Of a DNA stretch of 64,000 bases, positions 13,501-25,500 are shown in pieces. Both the position numbers and the translations under genes were made by a program. The notes below the pieces were generated by a model, which was not told where the DNA came from, made no database searches, and saw only the letters and a list, made by a program, of their open reading frames with translations. The stretch spans positions 83,942,368 through 84,006,367 of the forward strand of contig NC_058337.1 of the NCBI RefSeq assembly GCF_905475395.1. Reading direction: 5' to 3'. The number at the start of each line of letters is the position of its first letter. Positions within the stretch are counted from its first letter, which is position 1. Source of the DNA: Chrysoperla carnea. Lineage: Eukaryota > Arthropoda > Insecta > Neuroptera > Chrysopidae.

Positions 13501-16500
13501 GAGACAACAACGTGCTGTCTATTTAAAACTACGTTCTACGATTATAAAAATTCAAGCACTTTATCGAATGAAACGTGTTCGTAATAAATATTTAATAAAA
13601 CTTCAAGCAATTCGATGTATACAACAACATTTTCGAGCTTACAGTTTAATGAAAGCACAGCGAGGCCTATTTACAAAACTACGCGAAAGTGCAATCATCA
13701 TTCAAGGCAAATGGAGAGCAACATTATTGATGCGACAGCAAAGAATTGCGTATTTAACGGTTTTACAACAATTAGAAATAGCAAAACAAGAGAAAGCAGC
13801 GAATGTAATCGTCAATCATATTCAAGCTTTTATCTTAATGAAAAAACAACGTTGTTATTATTTACAACTTAAAAACTCTGCTCTTATTATTCAAAATCGT
13901 TATCGAACCAAGCAACAGCGACAAAGATACCTTAAAACATTAACAGCAATTCGTTGCTTACAAAGTCATTTAAGAGCAACACTTTCAATGCGTAGAGATC
14001 GAGAAAATTACATTAATAAATTAAATGCAATTCGATTAATACAGACTTCTTGGAGAGCTACACTTCAAATGAAAACTGAACGTAAAAAGTATTTGGTATT
14101 GTTGAAATCGGTTCAAACCATTCAAAATTACTATCGAAATTATCGTTTAAGTGTAATGCAAAGAAATGTATTCCTCAAAATTAAAAATAGTACAATTTTA
14201 ATTCAAAATCATTGGCGTGCTACACTTTTAATGCGAGAGCATAAAAATGAATTTATTCGAATTAAAAATGCTACAAAAACTCTACAAACTCGATTTAGAG
14301 CACAGTCATTGATGAAAAAAGTTCGCCAAGATTATTTATCAAAGATCAACGCAGTGAAATGTATTCAGCATTTCTATCGAAATTATAAATTAATGACTCA
14401 GCAAAGATGGAATTTTTTGAAATTGAAAAATAGTATCGTTAAAATACAAATTCATTGGAGGGCCACACTTTTAATGCAGAAACAACGAACTGAATTTATT
14501 CAAATACAAAATGCTGTAAAAACATTACAAAGGCGTTTTAGAGCAAAATTATTAATGAAAAAAGCTCGTAAAGATTACTTAGCGAAGATCCAAGCAGCAA
14601 AATATATTCAAAACTTCTATCGAAGTTATAAATTAATGACGCAACAAAAATCGAATTATATTGACTTAAAGAAGAAAGTGTTATCAATTCAAAGTCATTG
14701 GAGAGCCACACTTTTAATGCGAAAAGATAGAAATGAATTTATTCGAATTCAAAATGCTACAAAAACTCTTCAAACTCGACTTAGAGCACAATTATTAATG
14801 AAAAAAGTTCGTCAAGATTATTTAACAAAGATCCAGGCATCGAAATGCATTCAGAACTTCTATCGAAGTTATAAGAAAATGACTCATCAAAAGTCGCAAT
14901 ACTTTGAATTAAAAAAGAGTACGTTAATTATTCAAAATCGTTGGAGGGCTACATTATTAATGCGAAAACATCGAAAGGAGTTTATAAGAGTTCAAATTGC
15001 TACGAATATAATTCAAAGTCGGTTAAGAGCGCAGCTATTGATGAAAGCAGTTCGCAAAGATTACTTAAGGAAGGTCGAAGCAGCAAGGTGTATTCAGAAT
15101 TTCTATCGAAGTTATAAAATAATGATCCAACAAAGATCAAGATACTTAAAATTGAAAAATACCGCTCTAATTATTCAAAATCGTTGGAGAGCTACGTTAT
15201 TAATGCGAAAACATCGAAATGAGTTTATTAGAATTCAAATTGCTACGAATATAATTCAAAGTCGATTAAGGGCGCAGCTATCGATGAAAATAGCTCTTAA
15301 AGATTACTTAAGGAAGATCGAAGCAGCAAAATGTATACAGAATTTTTATCGAAGATATAAATTGATGACCCAACAAAAATCGAGTTACTTAAAATTGAAA
15401 AATAGTGCTTTGATTATTCAGAATCGTTGGAGGGCCACGGTATTAATGCGAAATCATCGAAAGGAATTTATTAGAATTCAAATTGCAGCGAATATAATTC
15501 AAAGTCGATTAAGAGCATTCTTATTAATGAAAAAAGTTCGCAAAGATTACTTAAGGAAGATCGAAGCAGCCAAATGTATTCAGAATTTCTATAGAAGTTA
15601 TAAATTAATGACCCGACAAAGGTCGAGTTACCTAAGATTAAAAAATAGTACTTTGATTGTTCAGAGTCGATTCAGAGCTACAATTTTAATGAGAAAACAA
15701 AGATTCGAATTTATTCAAATTCAAAATGCTACCAAAATATTACAAACTCGATTTAGAGCGCAAATATTAATGCGCAAAACGCGCATGAAATATTTAAAGA
15801 TGGTAAAATCCGCACAAATTATCCAGAATTATTATCGAGGATACAAAATAATGATGCGAGACAGATTGTATTACTTAAAGTTGAAAAATTCACCCAGAAT
15901 GATTTTAATGCGGAAATATGGTGATCGATTTACTAACATAGACAATGCTACAAAAACAATTCAAAGTAGATTTAGGGCGCAAAAATTGATGAAACAAACA
16001 CGTCAAGATTACATACGTAAATTAAACGCTACGATTACTATTCAAAAATATTATCGTGCTTATTTATGCATGAGACAGCAGCGTGAAAAATATTTACAAA
16101 TAAAACGGAGTATAATATTCATTCAGAATAAATGGAGGACAATGATTCAAATCAAAAGAGAATCAGCAGCTACGAAAATACAGGTTTGTAACCTATGTAT
16201 AGAGTAGAGAAAATTTTTAGGAATCATTTTTAAATTATTCAGTTATGTTCCTGTAAATTTTCTTTTCATTTTTATGTTATATTCAATTTACTTTAAATTT
16301 GTTTTCTTCATATGTAGGCGTATTTCCGTGGCTACATTATAAGAAAACAACAATGTAAAAAAATGAAACTAATTCGCCAACGATCTATAGAAGCTACACT
16401 CAAAGCTACTACCGAAAACACAGTTGGTTTTAAATGTTCCAGAATAATGGATTATTTCCTTAGTGAACGAATGACAATACTTTCTCTTTGTCATGCCTTA

Positions 16501-18595
16501 CAACAATTTGGTAAGTAATATTTTAGTTCATTTTAATCCACTTTTGGCTAAAATGAAAAGTAGAAAAAATTCCGAAATAAGTTTAGATATGCCAAATATA
16601 AGGAACAAGTTCTGTTGAATTACTTGTATATAAGAGACCTTCAGAAACCCAAAAATACAGATTGAAATTTTGCCTAATTGAAAATTGTCACGATTCTCCC
16701 GCCACTTTTTAGGTGTTTGATGATAAAACATCTTGCTTTTGATTGAAAAATTTTTATACTTATTGAATGAAGTTAAAAGTCCTCTGGGAGATTTTTACCC
16801 AAATTAAGCCATTTACATAATAAAATGAAAAAATTCAAATGAATTTTCGAAGATTATAAAAATTTTTACTACGCTTAGAACTATTAGTAAGTAAAAGTTT
16901 CCAAACTTCGGAGGTGGTGGGAAGATCTTAAAAATGGACCAATTTGTACATTTCATCTGGAAATATATAACTTACAAAAAACACAAGTAACTAGTAACAA
17001 AAAACACAAATTTTAAATCAGTTATACGAATCAATCAACTCATGTTTTATAATACTCAACTACTTCCAGAACCTGCTTTAAGACAATAACAAGTGATGGA
17101 TTCTTGTCTTCATTGTAGTTTGAGTAACAGCGTCCAGGCGGTGTTACCCTATTTGTATCTATATAGCAGATGACTGCTTATCTAATTAATAATAAATTTT
17201 TCAGATATACTAACGACGGTATGCCCAACAGTTTGTGTTGGTTCAGTGATTGTGATAACTGATCAAATTTTTCTTATTTTTGATTTTTCCAATCGCTCTG
17301 AACCATATCGACAAGCTTGTACTCTTGGTAGTAATGTTTTAAATAACTTCATTGGATATCAAGGGACACGTACACAAATATTAAGAGCAATGGATGTCGA
17401 GAAAATAAATATTTTATTAAAGTTAATGAATGCGTGGGCTGATAAAGATTTTGAATTATTTCCAAACTTATGTACATTCTTGTGGATATTGTGCCAAAAT
17501 GAAGAACAAAAACAGGTAAAGTTATAGTACGCGTATTTACATAATAGAAAACGACAGTGACGTATAAGTTGACATATGCTTAAAACTCGAAAAATAAGTT
17601 TTGTCGATAAAAATGCTTCAAGCACAAAATGAATTGACCTAGGTTTTCAGACTCAATGAAAAGCTTACACTACTCCATAACGGTAATAGATAGATTAACA
17701 CTTTAAATTAGAAAGTTCTTATTGACCTTTCAACCTTTAATATAACCGTATAGTTTTGGCAAAAACGTACTGAAAAGTTTTACTCAAAATTGTTACTTCG
17801 TATAATTCTTTCTGCAGAATCTAGGCACTCTTCGAAAAAAATTTTCCAATGAAAGTGGTTTGTTTTCTATAAAGACCATTTTTGTTCACATTGGATGAAG
17901 AAACAAAAAATTGTTGTCTGGAAAACGTTTTCATAATGAACAACTTTCGAAATTAAAGTGTTCGTCTAATGTTTGCCAGTTATGAATCAAAATGAGGTTT
18001 TAATTGAACCTGGAAACTTCTATCGAATTCAACCTCGTTTTATGTGCCTTTGAAACTAACCTTTTTCGTTCGAAATATTTTCCTTGATTAAACTTATTTT
18101 TCGAGTTTCACGTATATGTCAAGTTAAAAAAAAAAACATCCGGTATAGGTTAGTAATAGGCACCTTAAAAAATTTACTATCTATAGAAACTGAACTGTGA
18201 ACCTTTAAAGAGATTTATTTATTATTTCAAAAACCATCAAAAATTAAATGAGAAAATCCCCTAAGAGAATTTCTAAATAAGCCACAGGTTTGTTACTTGT
18301 GGAAACTTGTATGGCATGAATTCATTACTGCAAAATATTACATTTATTTATTAGAATTTTTACAAATTAATTTCAGCTAATAAAAGAAGCATCAAATTCT
18401 TTGGTAATGTTAAGAAATATGCATACGAAGGCGAAACGTTTGGAAACAATAAAAACCAACAAACATCAGCATGGCCAACAAAAAATCCAAAAATTAAAAT
18501 TACCAACGACCAAATCCTGGTGGAAAGACGAACGTTTTACAAACTCGTTGTTTGGAATAACAAGTATTTTAAAACTGTTTAATAACGACATTTAA
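4514..18595 (+). CDS. asp: Abnormal spindle (Asp/ASPM) microtubule minus-end protein
   Basis: Spindle-pole protein that binds microtubule minus ends and calmodulin. The seven exons are 4514-4525, 4599-4772, 10011-10223, 10385-16183, 16318-16510, 17205-17515 and 18377-18595, giving 2306 residues; all phases close. The start MFFE plus VTPPRPKIR in exon 2 resembles the Drosophila Asp start (EITVTP). Residues about 5-133 form the ASH (MSP-like) domain. A Ser/Thr/Asn-rich linker with SPKK and FDV-type repeats follows, then a CH region from about residue 868 (GDITKYLKVAGCVLTYKQVA, then DVGTDLRDGVRL). About 40 IQ units of roughly 27 residues run from about 986 to 2080, and the C-terminal tail matches the ASPM armadillo-like end. 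Intron 2 is 5.2 kb. The IQ count is a hand count and may be off by one or two. Confidence 0.95.
5187..5710. mobile_element. Non-autonomous DNA element with terminal inverted repeats
   Basis: The left end reads AGGTCATCCATAAATTACGT and the right end is its near-perfect inverse (ACGTAATTTATGGATGGCCC), about 25 bp per arm, with further inverted similarity inside (TGTGACAAGG plus G-rich runs at both sides). It is 524 bp long with no transposase frame, so it is MITE-like. The target-site duplication is unclear and the superfamily is not assigned. It lies in asp intron 2. Confidence 0.75.
6180..6930 (-). mobile_element. Decayed LINE, RNase H and C-terminal part (I/Jockey-like)
   Basis: The minus strand reads as the end of a non-LTR retrotransposon ORF2. 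It has QAEVMATYEVC, then ILSGSQAALKSFSS (the usual SDSQAAL box), then a region resembling a W.PGH box, then GHWLGGRFAERLGLAVYHC with CHSGEEKETLFHLLCHF, the Cys/His-type tail common in Jockey and I-clade elements. The reading is interrupted by several stops and frame changes, there is no reverse transcriptase, and no 3' tail is evident. It is a dead, 5'-truncated copy, antisense to asp. The clade within LINEs is uncertain. Confidence 0.7.
6912..7140 (-). repeat. Dispersed repeat family A, copy 1 (reversed, partial)
   Basis: Reverse complement of the middle part of the copy at about 47305-47873. It shares the blocks around GGACGTAAAAAGTGA, CCCATCTTGTAAACCCTTAG, AAAAGTTTAAATGTAAAAA and CTCGTGAGGACGC. 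It has no coding capacity and abuts the LINE remnant. Confidence 0.7.
10224..10384 (+). other. Asp intron 3, open in frame for most of its length
   Basis: This 161-base intron stays open in the asp frame until a stop at 10365-10367. Retention would give a short ASH-domain-only protein of about 180 residues. The donor GTAAAG and the acceptor ending TTATATAG are both good, so splicing is expected. Confidence 0.5.
14216..16136 (+). repeat. asp: 243-bp higher-order tandem repeat inside the asp IQ array
   Basis: Each unit encodes three successive 27-residue IQ motifs of distinct type: one beginning RATLLM, one beginning RAQLLM and one beginning RSYKLM. The RAT codon recurs at 14216, 14459, 14702, 14945, 15188, 15431 and 15674, exactly 243 bases apart. 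An eighth, divergent unit near 15893 is about 24 bases shorter. The units at 14945-15673 are the most alike, which suggests recent local duplication or gene conversion. Confidence 0.9.
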
Positions 18596-19378
18596 TTAAA
18601 GACTGTATTGCTTTTTAACTCTTTTGTAGTATATTATTTTAACCATTTATTGAGAGAATTTTTTATGGCATGATCAAATACTAAAAATATTGATGGTCTT
18701 GGGTTTCTTCAAAATTGAGACACCCAATACTTAAGTCAATATACATTATTGTAAAGTACTTGGTCATATCATAGAAATAATCTATTTTTTGCTCTAATAA
18801 CTGGTCCATTTGTTTTTATTTTTGTGATAGTGTATTTATTTTATATATACAGCGAATCCTAGTTAAGTCATTTTATCAACTGGGATCCTTAGCAAACGAT
18901 ACTTAAAATTTTTGTATATAGGAACATACTACGTCTTTATTTCTACAAAAGTGTGCACATAATAATTCATATTAGACACGCCATTGAATTCTTCTAAATT
19001 TTAATTCTATATATTTTTAACGTGAAATAATGTATATTTTCTCTCAATTTTCGATATTCCGTACTGACTAGGGTCCAATTGATGAAATATAACAAGGTTT
19101 TACTGTATTTTCTTTAGCAAACCTTACTTTTTTTATAATTTATATATTTTAACTATTATTTTTTTTAAATATATTATTAGCTTTTTTTTTTTTATTTTTA
19201 TTGTACATTGTAAAATATCTGACAAAAACTGTTGAAAATAATTATACAAAAATAAAATAAATATAATTTTGATATTTTCTACGATTTAAGAAATTTTATA
19301 AGTTTCCAAAAATTTTTACGTGTTCTAAAAAGAATTTTAATACATAAATTTTCTGTTAATAATAAAAAAAAAAAGTGA

Positions 19379-19785
19379 AAAAAACAATTGACTGGGTTAA
19401 TTGTTGAAATATCATGTATAGCAATATTGATGACGCAGTCGTTTGTTTTTTAAGTAAAGAAAGATATTCGTTCTTAGATAACCACACATGGTATTACCAT
19501 ATAATACATACTATAAAATTTGCACCCTCGCGGGTAAATAGTGATGTTTACGAAAAAATGTTTCAATAAAATGTTGCTCATTTATGAACTTGACCTCACT
19601 TTTTACGTCCTAAGCACGCTATAAAAATTTTAGCTTGATATCTCTGTTCTTTTTTGATATACTAACTAGGTGATTATATGAACACCTGTACCAAAATTTT
19701 GTTCGTAACATCAATATTTTTAAGCGTTACAAACTTGGAACTAAACTTAGTATACCTTGATATATTTCATATATACATGGTATAA
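19379..19785 (+). repeat. Dispersed repeat family A, copy 2
   Basis: Shares long blocks with the copies at 47305-47873 and 60140-60375. It runs from ATATCATGTATAGCAATATT through TCACTTTTTACGTCCTAAGC to an end that reads GATATATTTCATATATACAT then GGTATA. The start-side ATATCATGTATA and the end-side TATACATGGTAT are inverted with respect to each other, hinting at a short terminal inverted repeat. It is non-coding, and its middle section is shorter than in copy 3. Confidence 0.75.
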
Positions 19786-20516
19786 TAAATAGACGGAGGG
19801 TTTAAATTATTATTCTTTTATTAACAGAGGTGTCAGATGGATCGATCGGTATAAAATTAGGTTCAATCGTCCAACTTCATATAAATTTGCAGATTTTTAT
19901 ATTTTGTAGTTTCGTAAAATATCTCTGGAAATTACGCAATTTATAGTGCCATGAGGATTTTGAACTTTTCTCCGAAAATAATAATAAAATATGATATAGA
20001 AGGGTCCCGTTTGGTAGGGATGTTCAAGTTATTGGTTTATTGTGCTTTATTTCAAACTAACCCGCTTATTTAGTATTAAAAGGGTAAAAAGTGGTACATG
20101 TTCTTTTGGAAAAATTACATATTCTTAATATTATTAAATGAGGTTGGTATGAAATTAGGCATCGAAGACAAACGAAAATTTATCCCAAAATTACAAAACT
20201 GTGTTAACTTGAACTAATGAGTATGAAATTGTATGAAATTCTTGAAAGACAAATACCGCACACAATCAGAAATTCTAATTTAATCATTAACTGAAGTTTT
20301 TTTTAAAAATATTTTTTGGACTTTATATCTAGAATTTATTTTTGAGAGGAAATAAGAAAAAATTTCAGAACTTCAAGAGAGGTGATCGAATTCATTAAAA
20401 TTTTTATTTGAAAATAATTTTCACAATTCATTCAGTAATACATAATATAGTTTTTTCTCAATTAATAAAGGCTTGATTCACATTATACATTCCATTTAGA
20501 ATTTATATAAAAAGAC

Positions 20517-20775
20517 TTGTCTATGATGCGTCTCTGCATGTGCTGCGGCTGCAGCTTGACCGAGCCTTGCGGCTATACCTCTGTCAGAGCAGTACTACCG
20601 CAGACGCAACAACACACATGTATACAACACTTGTATGCATGCATTGTACCGCACACAACTGACATTTATCAGCAAGTGCGTCAAGCATGCATCAGAAGTG
20701 CGCGTCAGGCGCTCGCGTCAGCCGCAGCATAGGAAACAGCAAAGTATGGGTGAGCAGTGCGCGTCAGCCACAGTA
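20517..20775. other. GC-rich island in AT-rich spacer
   Basis: About 260 bases visibly far richer in G+C than the flanks, with several GCGTCAG/GCGCGTCAG words (three to four copies near 20670-20770) and TGCATGCATTG-type alternating motifs. A 71-codon frame inside it does not look like protein. It is probably an inserted repeat fragment; its nature is unknown. Confidence 0.55.
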
Positions 20776-22197
20776 TAGGCATCATAACTTTAAATCAATT
20801 AATTTTTCAACAATTATAATTTATAAATAATGTACAACAGAGTTGTCCAAAAGCCAGAGATTGCACATTATTAAAGCGCAAATTTAGGGATTTTAAGTGC
20901 TAAATTTTAAGATTAATAAAGCTACTGAATGACCCCAGAGGAAGAGTTTTTGTAAATTGTATTTATGTATGTGAAAAACGTTTATTTTTCAGATTTTCTG
21001 ATGGAGTTTATTGAAAGATATTTTTTCATTTATTCATTCGTTTTGTAAAATGATCATTACCTTTGACATTACAAACAATATAGAACTGTTTGCTATATAT
21101 AATTACACCCCGACTTTCCTCTAATTTTTTGTGTTTTTTAAAGCCTTAATGGAATGTATGATACGAATTGATAATAAACGAGTTTGTTGCTCTTTAAAAA
21201 GAAAAAGACGAATATATAACCGCTAAAATACGAATATAAATCTAAAACCATTATAAAAATATGAACCTAAAATCGAAGTCTGTCTATTTTTTAAATCGAT
21301 AAAACACATCATTTTAGTTTTCAAAACATAAAATAAAAATTCTAAAATTACTTAAAAAAAAAAAAAAAAATTTGCTAGTAATAAATAGAGCTATTGAAGT
21401 CTACAAGTTTAAAATATGTAGTATTATTTTAAACTGTTTGTTTTTTTACAAAATTAATCTTTTTATTTTTAAAACTTTTTCCTTTTCTGATTTTTGTATT
21501 TTTTATCTTTACTGCACAAAAATTATGAACATATTCATTCGCATTGTTTTGGACCATTATAATTACAATCAAGTAGCATATTACGTGACGTTCCAGGATG
21601 TTGTAACACATAATATATGTACCGTTTATAAACATTTATAAATTTGTACGAACAATAAGCCTAAATAAATCGACCAAATTTAAATAACGAAGAAAAACAA
21701 TAAAGAATTATTGAAGCAAAAAATGTAATCTCATGTCAATTTAGAGTTATTTTAAATAGTTCAGATTATCATCTATTCTCAAGTTACTAAAAATCGTGAA
21801 AATTGTGTATTGAAATTGTATCACTTATTATTCAAAATAAATGAAAATCAAAATAAACGAACAAGATTTACAATAATACGAATTAGAATCAAAATCAGAA
21901 CTTAATTATAATATTTCACGAATTTTATTACTATAATTAATTCACTTGTCAATATGAGTTATAGACTAGGTTCTCCACAACGTGTATTAAATTGTTAATT
22001 AAGTTTTTACTTTTGTTCTATATTTATCAAATTAGCATTTTATACCAATTGGTCGATATATATTAAATGTACTTATATTTCTCTTCGGTGTGTCATTTAT
22101 GAAAATAAGCTTGGCGGTATTTATAAATTCTTTAATCACATGTTATGGAATCAGTCCTTTCTATTTAAACTCAGTAAACATGAGGTATAATTTTAAA

Positions 22198-22416
22198 TTA
22201 ATTTGGGACATGCATTTTACATAGATAATTTAATGGAAGTAAACGTATTTCTTCTTTAATTTTAACAACACCCTCTTGTTGATCAATTGCCAATAGCTGT
22301 CCAACTGTTTCACGCTCTTCACCTAATATAACCTATAAAACAAAGTACATATTAAATTATTATCTATATTAATATTATTAATAAGATATTAACACATATA
22401 AATAGTTTTTTGTTTT

Positions 22417-22505
<89 letters not shown>

Positions 22506-25500
22506 GGAGGGTAGAGATCTTATCCATAAAACAAAGAAAACAACACAGCAGTGTTGTATGGCAATCACATAGCCAGGCAGATTTGGTTTGTCTATTGACA
22601 GCGATCATACTAAAGTATGATTGCTGTCAATAGACACACCAAACCTGCCTTGCCATGTGATTGCTATACAACACTACTGTGTTTTCTTTGTTTTATGCAT
22701 AAAAAGTCTTTCTTCATATATTATAAATGTCTAACGAAATCTAACGATGTCTAAAAAAACCAAACTGTATATTATACGATTAAAAGTACCAAAATTTCGC
22801 TCATGAAGACATGGCATATGTGGGCTCCAAACATTGTCATAAAAAACTCACTTTTTAAATATCGTATTTTCTTTTTGAAATATTAATTTTTTTTCGTATC
22901 CGTTATAAAAAAATTTGATAAGCATAATAGCAGATGCTAGTTAGAAGTTTAGATAATAACGAAACGTCAATAACATATATATACGTGATGTCCCATATAA
23001 CTACAGCCAAAAGAACACCAGGAATCTTGTGTTAAATTCAACTGTTTGCGTAAATGACATTCACTATAATAGTTGGACCGGAACTAACTAAAATGGAGCA
23101 ATCGGGGTAGTGCTCCGGGGGCTCCTCTGGAAAGGGAAAATTATCTAAGTAAATCAAAACTGACTCTTCCTGGGATGTTGATTATTATAACATTTCTTCA
23201 ATAGATTATTTTGCTTTTGTGCCATTCACTGTTAATTAAAAATAAATACAAATTTAGGTACATACCTTTATATGATCATTACGTTCAGGAACAACTGGTT
23301 CTAGATGATCACATATAATTGAAACAACGCGATCTTCTTCCGGTAGAAATACCGAACACATAGGTCCATTCACACAACGTATAATACCCTGCTGTCCAGC
23401 TAATCCAGGATCATCATGGCTATCTTTAATGCGTACTTCAATATCAGTTGTATACCATTCAGACAGTGGTAATACTTCTAAACCAGCGCCAGGTGTTTGT
23501 GGATTGTACGGACTTTGTGCTAATCCTGGCGTCATTGGGGAATAGTTTAACGGGGATGGTGTACCATATGCATGTCCACTAGCTGGAGATGGTGTATATC
23601 CTGTATTTGATGGGCTTGGTGTACCTAAAAAAACAAGATGACCGTAAAACAAAGTTTTGAAAAAAAAATGCAAGTAGCTTACCTTGGTAACCGCTGGGAC
23701 TTGGGCTAGCTTGATATGGACTATACGTATGATCCGATCCGTACATTGTTCCTGGCGTTTGTGGAGTATATGGCCCGTTGATTTGATAACCAGGTGTACC
23801 TGGATTATGCCGTGGGCTAGCTGCATCGTCAATTGAATAACTATCGCTCCCACTGTCAGGTCTTGCAGGTGTATTAAGAATATTCGGATCCCAAGCTCCC
23901 GCTTGTAATGGTGTTCGACTACCATCATGAATTGGTGTCATTGAACCATAATGAGGTGTTCGAGAACCACCTAAAATAAAATTATTTTATTAGTATTTAA
24001 GATGTTTTTGATTTTTTTTTAAGTTTGAACTTACTGTCGTGCATTGGCGTCATAGAACCATGCATTGGAGTTTTTCCACCAGCATAAGACGGTGTTTGAT
24101 TTCCTGCATATGCTGGTGTACGAGCATACGATGAAAAACTACCATCTTTTGTAGGTACACCAACATCAGCAATGTGGTTTCGATCGACAGATATTGTTTG
24201 ACATGAAGTATGTAATTCAATACGAGCTGTGGATTTAGTAGCATCCTTAACAATACCAATATTTCCTAAAAAAAATCAATTATTATATTAAAGAATTCTT
24301 CAGAGTAATTTATTTTGGGAAGTTTAGAATCTGGAGTAGAATTTAGGAATGTAAGTTTTCTATTGATAGCCTCGGAAAAACTTTTTAAATTTCACAGAAA
24401 ATTTATTTTCAAAGCTTTCTTTAAGAAATCCATCAGTGAAGGTAACTTTTTATGTAAATTTTAAATAGTTTATTCAAATTTTTTAGGAAATTTTAGATCT
24501 GAAAGAAACTCACCTTTATATGGTCCCCGAGTAATTTTAATCGTGTTCCCAATAATTTCACGATGTCTGGTAACACCACCCCCACGACCACCTCCCCTAC
24601 CACCACGACCTCCACCTCTTCCTCCAGCTTGTGCACCAGCCCCTCCACCTGCTTCTCCACCAACACGTACACTTGCTCCACCACCGGATGGATGTAAAGG
24701 ACTTTGAATTCTAGGGCTCATAAATCCTAAACCACCCATGGAACTTGCATCGGTAGTTGTCTAAAATTTGTAGAAATTAAGTTTTCACAAAAAACTTAAA
24801 TATTATGAAATTTACCTTAGCGCCACCAGCAAGTTGTAAATGTTTTGTCTTACACACGAAAATACCACCATTATCTAAATACATTCGAGAATGTAAGAAC
24901 GCATAATTTCTATATAAATGTTTTATTTCGCCTGAACGACCCTGTAACATATTTTATTAAGATTTATTATGCACTCATTTTTACGCTTTATTAAAGAGTC
25001 TAATAATACAACAATACATCTTAAATCAGCAGGAATACGAAACTTACAGAATGTGGCCCATCGATAACTTTAACAATATCCCGTCGTTGAATTGGATTAT
25101 GATCGGAATCTAATGCCGATGTCATTCTATGTACACGATGTTTGGTTAATGAGGCAGGTCGACATTCTACTACTTTGCCGTGCATTGATAATACATGAAA
25201 TATGTCACGTTCAAGTCGAACAATTACACCAACAGTTTGTCCACTGAAAAAATAACACACGTATTATAATTTACTTGGTGAGTGAATTATCATTCAATAA
25301 TTTCAATAATTAATTAAGAACTATCTTGCTATAAGTTCAGGAGGTCTCTGTATAAATATTCAAATATCTATGAAATCTACAATATTTTCTTCCTTCCTAG
25401 ACTAGTAATGTGAGGTATCTGAGAATTCTATGAAAAACTCTAACGGCAATCATAGTAGTCTTACCTAAGTTTTGAAACATTCTCTACACTTGATAACATC

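Larger units (their letters stand above)
18596..22197. other. Asp-Spt5 intergenic region (convergent genes)
   Basis: No supported gene. It holds repeat family A copy 2 (about 19379-19785), a GC-rich island (20517-20775), and otherwise very AT-rich DNA with homopolymer runs (for example about 21352-21370). The 3' UTRs of asp and Spt5 must lie at the two edges. An ATTAAA overlaps the asp stop region near 18595. Confidence 0.5.

Noticed and set aside
20517-20732. 71-codon Cys-rich open frame in the GC-rich island
   Set aside because: Open by virtue of the local base composition; Cys and Ala runs follow from repeated TGC/GCA words, not from protein constraint.
22378-22608. Minus-strand frame with repeating Tyr-Ile
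   Set aside because: Direct translation of the (TA)n microsatellite.
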